64,000 bases of DNA from Athripsodes cinereus (Eukaryota > Arthropoda > Insecta > Trichoptera > Leptoceridae): NCBI GenBank assembly GCA_947579605.1, contig OX388307.1:16593237-16657236 (forward strand), read 5' to 3'. Position 1 is the stretch's first letter, and each line of letters opens with the position of its first letter. The notes under the pieces were generated by a model. It saw only the letters and a program-made list of their open reading frames with translations, did no database searches and was not told where the DNA came from. This document shows positions 1-11,589 of this stretch, one piece after another. A program made the position numbers and the translations under genes.

Positions 1-837
1 ACCATAGCAGCAGTATCGACGCATGATTCATGAACTACTAACGGTAGCGCTACCGTCGCATGGAGGGATATATAAATTGACAAATTCATTTACCGAGGTG
101 ACATCTCAATAAAAAGGTTTTTTTTAAGAAAACTGCTAAACATGTCTCAAAATAAATTACATATACTTGTGCAATAATATTTTATACGCCAATGTCTGGT
201 ACATTCTTGGAGTTATGTTACATAATACAGCCATAATACTCATGTAAATGTTGAAAATGACTATACTCAGCTACCGCAGATTTGTCATGCACGTACTGTG
301 TGACTATGACTATAGTCAGTTCCCGCATTTTGAAAGTTAATATATCACGCGTTCCTCGTTATAACGACCAACTCTACATAGAATGTACGAAAGATAAACC
401 ATAGAGAACGGAATCTCTCCTCTACGTGTAAAGCTGATTTATTACACTATTAGCCTAGGATTCACAGAATTTTCAAAATTTTCGACGCCAGGCACCTCTA
501 CAGACGGACGCCTAAAGTAAATTGTCGAAGTAGAGGGAGTATCATTTCTACGAAGATCAATATTGGAAGTAGATGCATAACGTTCTCGTAAAATGTCTCC
601 GATAAGTAAATAATATTATGCTTAAAACGAGCCTTCGGAGATCTATATCGTCAATCCGTTATTTTTTTCACAATTGTATTATTTATCCGTGTAGTGCCCG
701 ATAAAGAATTAGGTATAGGTCTCCAATTATTTTCTATAAGTTGTCGAGTGTCATGGAAAAGGGAGATGTTCACATATAAGACAATTAATATAATATCTAC
801 AATTCGACGATGAGGCATGTCACCTATCCTGAATGTA
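1..837. other. AT-rich DNA, no gene recognised
   Basis: No open frame of useful length, splice-bounded exon or familiar repeat was recognised here. The sequence is AT-rich with scattered short CG-containing patches and no clear boundary. Confidence 0.5.
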
Positions 838-1311
838 CTATAATATCATCACAGTAGTAGTAGGTATATAACTTACGATAGCCAGCAGACTAGCCGCATG
901 TAATAAACACCCAAGCCATCCTATCTGTGTCAACAAAAAATAAGATACTCTGAATTTAAAATGTAAAGTGTAACTTTTGGAATACTTCGTGATGAATATT
1001 GTGGAACTCCATTTTAATTGAAATATTTTATATAAATTAAAATAATTAAAAACACTGTATTTTTCACTTTTATTTTTTAATGAGTTAAACGTTTTCAAAG
1101 CTTACTGTTTCATCTTCAGAACTTAACTAAACCTAAAATCTTCAAGGACAATAGGTTTAGTTAAGTTCTGAAGATGAAGCAGTAAGCTTTGAAAACGTTT
1201 AACTCATTAAAAAATAAAAGTGGAAAATACAGTGTTTTTAATTATTTTAATTTATATAAAATATTTCAATGTAAAGTGTGTTTATTTTTTGAACACCTGC
1301 CTTCCTCTAAA
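838..1311 (-). repeat. 250-bp SINE-like retroelement copy, split by an insertion
   Basis: The segments 838-971 and 1268-1311 are two halves of the same dispersed element seen whole at 9961-10212. The left half carries the blocks CCAGCAGACTAGC and CATGTAATAAACA. The right half resumes with TTTTTTGAACACCTGCC, which is the next block in the intact copy. Between them lies a foldback insertion flanked by a direct duplication of AATGTAAAGTGT, a stretch that in intact copies occurs once (as a similar GTAAAATGT). Relative to the TATAG-tail end, the copy is on the minus strand. Confidence 0.7.
972..1267. mobile_element. Foldback (hairpin) insertion with 12-bp target duplication
   Basis: Two arms of about 117 bp (1018-1134 and 1153-1269) are near-perfect reverse complements separated by an 18 bp spacer. 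The two short open frames starting inside the arms therefore begin with the same residues (MKTFNSLKNKS). The insert is bounded by direct copies of AATGTAAAGTGT at 960-971 and 1268-1279. The 46 bp at 972-1017 lie outside the hairpin. The duplication length fits target-primed retrotransposition with inversion better than a cut-and-paste MITE, but a foldback element remains possible. Confidence 0.7.
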
Positions 1312-4300
1312 TTTAAAACTCTTTCTTTCTATCAGATCTATGAATTTGCATTATCTGCAAACATAAACATAGACATATATCTCTGATTAGGTACCAAAAA
1401 ATATTGACTAGGTAATTGTTAGAAGCATTGTTATAGGTAGGTAAATAATAAGAGAAAAACAATTTACCAAAACCCACTAAAAATATCCTTCTCGAAGATC
1501 CCTAGACCACACGTGAAAAAAGTTCAGATTTTGAACACTGTTTTATTTTCATATACCTACGACTCGTTGAATAATTACTTTCATTTGGTCCACTATCTTG
1601 TTCTCCTGTGAGAGATTCCATGGTGGTATAAATCGAGAGGTAGATCAAATGGGAATCAAATGTCGACTGTTAAATTGTTACATTGGAAATGAAAACTTGA
1701 AAAAAATGCAGATTTTTTAATGAAAATTGATCTAGGAATGTGTAACCAACCTGCAAAGTAAAAATACATATAGGTATAAATGCATTTACACACCTATTCA
1801 TCTGATGTAATGCGATTTGTTTGCGACTAATGTATGTTAGTTTACAATAATTACTAATATATTATATCATGTAGGTATGTAGTACCTATCATTTCAACAC
1901 AATGTAACTAATATTAAAATAAAATATCTAATTCATAAATACCTACCTACTTGATAATATGTGTCCATTATGGACGCGGCCCTGCATACGCGTGAGAAGA
2001 TGATATTTGGTCTGTTTTAATTGCGAGAAGTATGAGGGTCATTCGTGTGTACCTATTATTATGTATAGGTATCCATAATTGTAATAACTTACTATATGGA
2101 GTAATAATCTCACAATATAATATATCTTTAGCATCACATAGATTATGATATAGTTAAGTATATCACAATCTTAAGTTAAGTTAAGTTAAAGTGGGTGGGT
2201 ACATTTATGATATATCAGAATTCATTTAAGGAAGGGTCATCTGCGGGTCATAAATAAAACAAATAAGATTATAGTCATGCCTGTGTGTGATGTTATCTGA
2301 TATTTATTATGTTCTATGTGAAATGGGTACCTACTTTGCAATAATATTCTTCATACGGATTATAAAATGGTAGATAGGTATGTAGAGAATGTTGTGCGAT
2401 ATACAATACTTATTCGATTCAATTGTTTGTGTAAGGTATACCACCCACTGTATTGATGTTTATAGTGCCTATATACATGCGCAATGTTACTTTTTTTAAA
2501 TTTATTTTATGAATTTCACCCGAAATTGTTCCTGATCAATCTCAGTTCTATTAATTCATCCGGACGTCCCTCTTTCACAATACATCGTTCCTATGACAAC
2601 GATATTAGAGCGCTGACAATATCGTGAGAAGAAACGTCGCAGAGAAGCTCTGAGTGGAGGACGGTGATTTCTGCCCTATTCTCCTGAATGGAATGTTGAA
2701 GGGCGAGATGGATGAACGAATTTCATAATAATTGAATTTATGATTATCGGTCATCCCGAACATATATAAGATTTGAAAATCGCACGTACTTTTACTTGTT
2801 GACCAATTAAAAAGTTAAAGATACTCGTATTCGCTTGCTATTGAATAGACTATACACTATATCATATTAAAATGGACAAGATGTTACTGAAATTCATCTA
2901 TAATTTGACTTTTAATAGATTTTATTTCATTAAATTGTTTAAAAAATAACAACTTTTTCAGTTTCATACTATTAACTTAGCCTTTAAAATAAAATTTTAA
3001 CTATCAATTATTTATTAAAAAAAAAACACAAGAGCATATAATAAGTACTTACATAAAATACTTAAATTGTAATAACAAAGAAATTAAGGCCAATTACAGT
3101 GTAAAACTTGATTTATAAGGCACTAAATATTTATATATAAAAACAAAAACTAATAATTATACTATAGAATACAGGAAAAAAAGGTGAGAGAGAAAGAATA
3201 TTTTAGTATTGATAAATTGTAAAACTTAAATTAATCTGTTGAATATGATTATTTTTATTTTCAATTAATTTTGCATGACCTTTTTGAGATTTTACACAAC
3301 ACGATTAATTTAGTTACATACTTAAATTATTTATTATATTTGAATAGGTACCTACTCCTACATCGGAAATGAGTATTAAATATTGAGCACATCTCTAACG
3401 AATCATCTTCTTAATTAGCATATAACTAATAGGAATCAGAGAAATAAAACTTTCTATATTACAATATACCTCGCTATAATTTGTACTTCGTATGAAAACT
3501 TATTATGCAGAGCTGGTTGTTCACAATATTTACTGATTAATTAATGAGTTAATGAACTTCCGCTTAAATTGTTATCAAGTTCTACCTTTAAAGTTAATTT
3601 TTTCACGTTAAAAAACTTCCGTTACTTTTTCTGGAAGGAAAGGTCACACAGCGATTTTTCATAGAACCGGAGCACCCAGCATAGGTAGGCACTGCACTTT
3701 TGTAAAAGTGTCTAATGATTCATTTTTATGCTTTTGAAAGACAAATTTTTCGCAATGGAAATATTTTTTTAGAGAGTAACGAAGTTAACTATTTGTTAAC
3801 GGATTAATGGTTAGCTTAGCTACTTTTTTTATTGACAGTAGGTACTCGGTTCTGTTAACAAGCAATACAATGAGAACTTTATTAATAAACGCGATATTTT
3901 ATACAATTTTATATATGTACATAATTACCAGATTGACAACATCAGCTATAAATGCTAACCAATAAATATAATTAGAACACTGACGTTCTCAAAATAAAAT
4001 AATAGATAATAATTGGCAATCAAGCCGCCATTTGCACCGTGTTATGTAATGTTTCCATCGTTTAATCGTTATAAATTAAATATTTGTTTTATTGTTTTTC
4101 AATGGTTTAAGCATTGTACCAAAATATTTTATGTAATAAGTATAAATCGCGTTGCACCACAGAGATAATAAATAGGTACATATATACCTAATATGTTCAG
4201 TTACAACAATGTTGCTTATTGTTTAATCAATTTCTATAATAGGGCTATGAACTTACGAAGATTCTTAAATATAATGTAATTGATGATATTGATATCTAAG

Positions 4301-5474
4301 AATAGAACATTATTGTATTTAGGTATCTTGTTATACCTATTATGGACTACAATGTAATAATCGTGATAAAATATTTTGTATATCCATCTATGCAAAATGT
4401 ACAAAATGAACCCTAAAATTAAAATGCTATAGTAGAGATATTTTTTTTATATACCTGTTTTTAATTATCTTCCATCTGATCTCAGGAGAGCACATTGAAC
4501 CCTCGCCCTTCCCGCAAATCGACTTCGTTTACTTTAAGATGTTGATGTGCAGGACATACCGTCACCGACTTTTGAAGATGAAAAAGGCTTTTGAATGGCT
4601 ATGGCAGAAGTCTTTATTTAATTAAAATGAAATAAGGATATAACAATACATCGATCTACCAATTATAAATCATAGTGAAAATCTGATCAAGCGATTGGAG
4701 GTGTATTGTCTATTATATCCTTTCAAAAATTATTATGGAGTAGCAACATAGAAATCTTTCATATTTTTTTGTGAAATAATTATGTGCCTATCTATCCAAT
4801 CACTTAAAAAGTTTAAAATGATATATTTCTAGAAATCAATAATCCAGTTCGTTGCTCTAGTTATTCTTAATTAATTACTAATGAACAATCTCTTTATAGT
4901 TTAGTATCTTTGGCTGTTATATTTTATATCTAAAAATGTTATATCATATCAGATACCAGTACATATAGGTACTTAATAGTTTAAGTAAGCGGATACCGAA
5001 TCAGGAAGAAAAAGTTTATATAGCATCTTTATTCTTTTGGAAAAAAATATGTGTGTGCATTAAAAAGTCATCAATTATTAATTTGCACATCACACACATA
5101 CCTACCTACTAATGAAAGCGTTCATCCTAATAGCTTTTAAAGTTTACCATTTACTATGTACCTATATACATACTTCTTGGGTAGGTACTTTGTTAGGTTT
5201 GCCCACGGATAGTAACGGAAGTATTATATAATAGAACTGTTGGGGTCATAAAGTATCATCGTTCACGAATATTTATACTTACTCAGGTACTTACTAGAAT
5301 ATCACCTAATACATAATAACATATTCGTGATGCCCCCATATAAATATAAAAGTATTACGCCAAAAACCCAAAAATATAATAAATAAATTATTACAGTCAT
5401 ATATAAAGTGTAAGACAATTTCTCTTTAAATTTGTGTTTCAAAAATTTGTATAACCTTTCCTACAAATTAACTT
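1312..5474. other. AT-rich DNA, no gene recognised
   Basis: A long AT-rich stretch with many GTAGGTACCTA-like motifs and no coding signal. The patch at 2540-2720 is richer in GC and contains an imperfect palindrome around CGATATT...AATATCG. I could not assign it to a family. Confidence 0.45.
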
Positions 5475-5665
5475 ACACAAATGAAAAGAAGCAAAGCCCC
5501 AGGAGAGGACCGAATAGGACATATTAAATAAAGCTTAGAGATAACGCGATCTAAAAAAAGCAAAACAAAGTATTAATCAAGATCCTTAAGAACAGACACA
5601 CATAGTAAAAATATCAATATCACCCGCCGGAGCAGGCTGGATTTCATAAAGGTTTTGGGATAAGT
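5475..5665 (+). pseudogene. Decayed LINE reverse transcriptase fragment
   Basis: Reading the + strand gives KRSKAPGEDRIGH followed by several stops and then EQAGFHKGFG. These match two successive reverse transcriptase landmarks of RTE/Jockey-type non-LTR retrotransposons: the KAPGxDGI block near the start of the domain and the QxGFRxGxS block further on. The spacing between them is shorter than in an intact domain, so the piece has internal deletions as well as stops. The motif pair is the only evidence; no ends or tail were found. Confidence 0.55.
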
Positions 5666-7006
5666 ATTAGGAAATACATATATGAATTGTAACATTACAT
5701 ATTCGCGTAGATATAATAGAACAAATCCGTGATAAAAAAATGAGCTACTTGTGAGTTGTTATAGTACGCACGCAAGGCATCGCACTATAATAAACGATTG
5801 TAGTACTTGACATTTAGGAAGTATAAAACAGAAATTATACTATCATGAATTCTGCTGGTTGTGTAATAAAATATTTATGTATCATCTGATATTCTTATAA
5901 AACTAATGATACATATCATCCAAAGTAAGTACGTTACAAACAAAACAACAATAACAAACTACTTAATACTCTAATCTACTTGTAGTTAGCAAGTAATTAT
6001 TTTTGTTTATATGCCTATAGGTGGATCTGCGTAATGATTTTATTTCATCTACATTTATTTACATATTTTGATTGAATTGGATATGTATGTATTGATCTAT
6101 TGATTGAATAAATAAAAAAAAATACAATATCTATCAATAAATACAACAACATATTTATGTATTACAGAAGAAGTAAAACATTAAAAAACTTAGTCAGTGT
6201 ATTCAAATTATTTAAGATATTGTACAGTTTGTAATTAAAAAAATAAATTTTTAAAAAGGTTGGCTTTAAAAAACTTTACAATTAGACAATATTTTTAATA
6301 TATCATAACTCATTGTATTTTTTTCATGATTTCTAACATATATTTTTATATTTTATTTCTTTTTAGTACTTATTGAAATTTTAATAACAATGTGAAAATA
6401 ATGCGGAACAAGTAAGTATACATAATATATTCAATTTAAATTTGAGGGGAAAATTATTTTCTTTATCAAATACAACTTTTTTGCTATTGCAATCAATATA
6501 CATAATATACAAAATATCCAATTTACTGTGATTGGTTTATAAGTTACAAATAAGGAAATGTTTTAAAGTTTATATTCTATATATCATTAACCTAATATTT
6601 AATCACCTTTACAAGTCGTCGATCATCACATCATTACAAACTTATTAGTTTAATATTTGTATGTACACTAATCTATCTAATTCGTCGAAGTCCTTGAAGG
6701 GAAGAGAAACATAATGATTATATTATATTGTTTACCTACAAAAAGATGAACTTTGGGCAAAAAAAGCTTTAATAACTATTTTCAACCTTACAAACGAAAA
6801 CAATAAATTATGTTATAAAGTTGGACCTTCACATTATTTACAAGAAGCACCGTGAGATAGATCTAGAGTCCGGTATTTAGAAACATTACGGAGATGATGG
6901 ACAACATATTCATTAACTATCTAGAATAATGATAGAGCATTTCGATACTACGAGGAATATTTTAAGTTTTCAGGTGGGTACATTATGTTTAATAAAAGCT
7001 TATATC
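5666..7006. other. AT-rich DNA, no gene recognised
   Basis: Low-complexity AT-rich sequence without a supported gene or recognised repeat. Confidence 0.45.
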
Positions 7007-7534
7007 TATAGGTACTTCCACAACTGGGTTGCTGTTTATAAATAATACAAACTGTCCTCAAGAAAAATAAGATCATTCAGGATAGACGACATACCCTTTG
7101 TTATTATACCGAGATGTGTACAAAAGAACACAGAATATTCTATAGGTACTTCCACAACTGGGTTGCTGTTTATATAAATAATACAAACTGTCCTCAAGAA
7201 AAATAAGATCATTCAGGATAGACGACATACCCTTTGTTATTATACCGAGATGTGTACAAAAGAACACAGAATATTCTATAGGTACTTCCACAACTGGGTT
7301 GCTGTTTATAAATAATACAAACTGTCCTCAAGAAAAATAAGATCATTCAGGATAGACGACATACCCTTTGTTATTATACCGAGATGTGTACAAAAGAACA
7401 CAGAATATTCTTACTAATTTATAAATAATACAAACTGTCCTCAAGAAAAATAAGATCATTCAGGATAGACGACATACCCTTTGTTATTTTACCGAGATGT
7501 GTACAAAAGAACACAGAATATTCTTACTAATTTA
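7007..7534. repeat. Tandem array, four units of about 134 bp
   Basis: Three units each begin at TATAGGTACTTCCACAACTG (7007, about 7141 and about 7277), spaced 134 and 136 bp. A fourth, lacking the first part, runs to 7534. The units are almost identical; differences include an extra TA in unit 2 and a replaced end (TTACTAATTT) on units 3 and 4. The unit resembles the dispersed 250 bp element: TTCCACAACTGGG, AAACTGTCCTC and CATTCAGGAT match, in order, blocks of the copy at 9961-10212. The array therefore looks like a local expansion of one diverged copy. An apparent minus-strand open frame across it is only the repeat read through. Confidence 0.85.
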
Positions 7535-8899
7535 AAGTACTGCTTACAATACAATGAGTAGATATGCATATATTTAGTAAAATTAAAAGAGTCTCCGTCG
7601 AGAAATGGATAAGAACAATATAATACAAATATAATAATATAATTATGCAGGTACTACTTCTGCTCGGTCACGAAATATTAGGCAATGTTAAGTGGACGTT
7701 TTTTACTACAATTTTCTTTGAAGATGGACTGCTCAATTGTATTTGTCAGTTTACCTTTTAAATGCATCATCTGTGAGCCGACAAAGGTTACTTATACAAT
7801 TTGTCAAACTGCCATAAACATCTCTACCAGCCATTAGTTGATACAAATATCACAGTAGGTAATGATTTTTTTTAATGTGTAAAACAGTTAAGTGTTTACT
7901 ATTTAATTGGCCAGTTAAGTAGTTTGATTGGCATTGAATGAGAGTCAGTCAAGAGTATAATATGTATCATTTCTAGGTACTGAAATGCGTAATTTTCACT
8001 TAATACTCGTAGAAAAATCTTTTCTTTAGTTCGGCTGTAAGAACATTTTTTAGAGAGGTTGATTATAAAAACTGTCGTAAACTTACTCCAACTACTTTAA
8101 AAAGTAATAAAGTCTTACATTAACATGTTCGTGATAAAAATGATGGCATTATTGTGTCTCTACATTAGTTAGGTATTAAAGATCATGGGAGGTGTCAAGA
8201 TGATTGCATATTATCACTGAATTCAATCACATTGCTTCAAATCAGACTTAACAATATATGTAGAGCGACACGTGTTGAACAACAAACCATAAAATATAAT
8301 TTGCTTACACAAATCGTTTTCGCACACAAGACAGTAGTAATCAAAAATACACCTGAATGATTCGTTAAGATTCAAGTATGATTAATCACAATAATAATGC
8401 CGAAATTCGATTTGCTAAATAAAACATTACATTGTCACAATGTTCTCATAAGAACGCGAGGCTCTTGGAGGCTGACAGAGGCGAGGTTGGCAGTTATAAT
8501 GAAATGTACCTATGTAGTTGAGTTGAGACAGATTCTATGACAATCATGATGTAATGTGACGAAATACTTTGATTGAAATAATGTGCAACAGAGGTATTTA
8601 ATATAATATGTTATTGTATCATTAACTTTTCTACATCATCAAACAAACACATCATCATTTAAATGATTAACAGTATCATTGAAATTACAGCTGAATGGTT
8701 GAGTAATTGGAACGAATAAAATATTGATTGATGCCTTCTATTATATTTTCGTGTTCTAATTTTATTGCAAAAAAGCATAATTCTCTGCGTATCGATATTT
8801 CATTGGAAAATCAATAACGCCTTCCAAAAGTTTTATCTTCCTAAATAAATCTTAAAAAGTTACACCATTTCTTGTTTTCGATCTAAATACAGTTTTAGA
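7535..8899. other. AT-rich DNA, no gene recognised
   Basis: No supported gene or repeat was recognised in this AT-rich stretch. Confidence 0.45.
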
Positions 8900-8909
8900 A
8901 GTATCATGC

Positions 8910-9151
8910 TATATAATCACAGCATATTACACATGTGGAATATCCAGCAGACTAGCTGCATATAATTGACATGCAAATTTTTTCGTGCTAACAAAAAAAT
9001 AAGACTTTCAATATGGGTGGCAAACTCATGACCGCTGAATGTCTTAATTTAATATCTGTATTTTTTCGAAAATCTGCCATTTACAGGAAACTCAAAAACT
9101 TACCAAAAAGAGTGGAAAACCAATTCTTTGCTGGATGCTTCACAGATCTAC
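8910..9151 (-). repeat. 250-bp SINE-like retroelement copy with target duplication
   Basis: A full-length but diverged copy of the dispersed element: tail side AATCACAGCATATTACACA, then CCAGCAGACTAGCTGCAT, GGGTGGCAA and AACCAATTCTTTGCTGGATG. Direct repeats AGTATCATGC at 8900-8909 and 9152-9161 flank it and mark the insertion site. The tail lies at the left, so the element is on the minus strand. Confidence 0.8.
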
Positions 9152-9161
9152 AGTATCATGC

Positions 9162-9948
9162 CTTATATAAAAAATAATTCATAAGGTATTAATCCTCATT
9201 GACTATCTGAATTATATGCCAAAATAATGCAATTAAATTATGTTCTGCTGATGCATAATACAAAAAAATCCACGATTTTCATTTAAAAGCTTTCATTTAC
9301 AAGGCCCATTTCTCAAAGCTGAACGCTAATATCGAAGATGTCCATCATAGAAAACATAATATACCATTTTTAGCTTAACTTATGATAAGTGTAATAATAA
9401 TATGATGTATGATGGCCCTCAGGCATGTATCGTCTGCCCTATAAAGGTAGCAGCAATCATTAAAAGACTAAGATAATAATAAATTTGTGTGCATGAGTAA
9501 TTACAATACCATCTCATGACCCACATATTGTGTACATAATAGGCTTACCTATAGTCTGTTGATATCACAATGTAACATTATAAACAGCGACTTCTCTATG
9601 TAGTAGGTAAATCAAAACTAGGTGTTATAAAAATATTTGGTATAAATATATTAAAGTTTTATAGGTTAATAACATAGTAGGTAGTAAATTATTATTTATA
9701 AGAACATTAAACATATCATTCACTTATAAATATAACTTCTTATTACACATCACTTATAATAATATGAAATTTGATACAGACTCATATTACGAACATATTT
9801 TGTAATATTATTGGCCATATTTTGAATTTTTGTTATATTATTTTGATTGATTTATGAAGAACATCTTAAATCGATGATTAAGATAACATATTATTATTTG
9901 AATGATTTGTACATATTATATCACGCGTATTTATTATCTGTCAATACG
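9162..9948. other. AT-rich DNA, no gene recognised
   Basis: No gene or known repeat was recognised between the two neighbouring retroelement copies. Confidence 0.4.
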
Positions 9949-9960
9949 TAGAAAATCTAT

Positions 9961-10212
9961 ACTACTACTACTATACCATCACGGCATATCCCACAAGTGG
10001 GGTAGCCAGCAGATCAGCTGCATGTAAGAAACATGCAAACTGTCCTCTTCGTGCCAATATAAAATCAAGACATTCAGGATGGGTGGCAAGCCTCATCGCT
10101 GAATTTAAGAAGTAAAATGTCTTAATTTTTTCGAACACCTGCCTTTTACAGGACACTCGAAAACTTACGCAGAAGAGTGGGAGACCAATTCTTTACCGGG
10201 TGCTCCACGGGA
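9961..10212 (-). mobile_element. Reference full-length copy of the 250-bp SINE-like element
   Basis: This 252 bp copy is bounded by perfect 12 bp duplications TAGAAAATCTAT (9949-9960 and 10213-10224). Read on the minus strand it starts TCCCGTGGAGCACCCGG and ends in GCCGTGATGGTATAGTAGTAGT. Its last ~45 bp match the 3' end of the TATAG-tailed LINE at 60361-60835. A 61-codon open frame exists in the sense direction, but it differs in frame from the LINE coding end, so it is probably incidental. No convincing pol III A box or B box was seen, so 'SINE-like' describes size, tail and target duplication rather than a proven pol III origin. Confidence 0.85.
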
Positions 10213-10224
10213 TAGAAAATCTAT

Positions 10225-11164
10225 GCCTAAATTAATTTATTATTATGTATTTTTTCATCATTATGGCTTTTTCAAAAAGTGATTGAAATGTCTACTATGA
10301 ATGATTTGTCTTAGAACACTGAAACTTCCTGAAAAATAATAATTTTATATTGTCTTTACTTTGGAAACAAATATTATATGTGAATATTATGGGTAGAGAA
10401 TAAGTTAACGCAACTTCTCTATCTTTTTGTTTCCCTTCGTACATAAATCTGAAAAAAAAAATAGAGAAGGTTCGTTGACATTTCTTAGGATAGTTGGATA
10501 CAGTGAGTGTCACAACACAAAGTTTTATTGAGGAAAATGCTTACATGATTTAAACCCTTCTCATGAAATATTTTTTTATTACTCACGACATCAGTTATAA
10601 TATAAAACATTACTAGTCAGCAAGAATCGCAACCCTGTATTTGATTTGTTTCAGAAGCCCTGAAAATATTAATTCTTTATATCATTATACCTAAATAAAT
10701 TTATTATTACTATGTTTTTTAATAATGTCACTTAAATGATTAATTCTAAGGTCATCAAATTACATAGTCCTGATCAATGAACATTTTGAAAAAATGTAAC
10801 GTTTCTTGCACAAATGATCTTCGTGATGATGAAATAAAATCACGTTCATCTGTTGATGGTCACTTCTTTTCAGATCATCACAGTATAATACAGTATAGAG
10901 TAGTTATTACATTACTAATAATAAAGGTGTTTACAATAATACCCATACGCGTATTATTTACCTATATTATCACTATTAAAATATATTATTAAATATCCAA
11001 ACTAGCTTTCTAAGCCCGCAAGTAAGCACACAGAGACATCATTCACTGTATTTTTTTTATGTTACGTAATCATAGAAAAATGATGAACCTATTTTAAAAT
11101 CTACATCATTAATAGTAGACACCACAATTTTTCTGAATAGTACCTATTATTAAATCTCTGTCTG
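10225..11164. other. AT-rich DNA, no gene recognised
   Basis: Short open frames occur but none has a domain, signal peptide or codon pattern that supports a gene. Confidence 0.4.
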
Positions 11165-11400
11165 TACCATCACGAGTTGCAGTCCGCTGGCAGACCCTCT
11201 CACAAATGGAAAGAAGAATGAGGGGTTTTAGCCGGTAGGAGTCCGGCACTACCTATTAAGGTGTCCATGAAGGATTTCCTCTCATTACAAAAAAAAAATG
11301 GGGGTCGCCAGGTTGGTGGGACTAACGTATTAAACATCCATTTCGCTCCTCCATGTCAATAAAAAATAAGAAATCCTGGATGGGTGACATAAATGTAGTA
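11165..11400 (-). repeat. Degenerate SINE-like copy with a nested repeat
   Basis: The left edge (TACCATCACG) and right part (GTCAATAAAAAATAAG, then CCTGGATGGGTGACA) match the two ends of the dispersed 250 bp element. The middle, about 11185-11350, is unrelated GC-richer sequence with TTTTAGCCGGTAGGAGTCCG and GGGGGTCGCCAGG. This reads as one repeat inserted in another. The inner repeat was not identified and no target duplication was found. Confidence 0.5.
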
Positions 11401-11589
11401 TCAAACTTTTAAATTTATTTAGGCTAGAGGAAGAAATGTTTAATTTTTCAGAAATATTTTCACATATGGAATATTTTTATTATTAAATGTATAATTAATA
11501 TAATGAAAATAAACACCTACATCCGTACAATATTAATATCATGAAAAACACCCAACAGATGCAAATTTGCAATGAGATCATCGTGTTTG

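Noticed and set aside
7073..7291. 72-codon minus-strand frame with an internal repeat
   Set aside because: It is the tandem array read through; the repeated peptide is a by-product.
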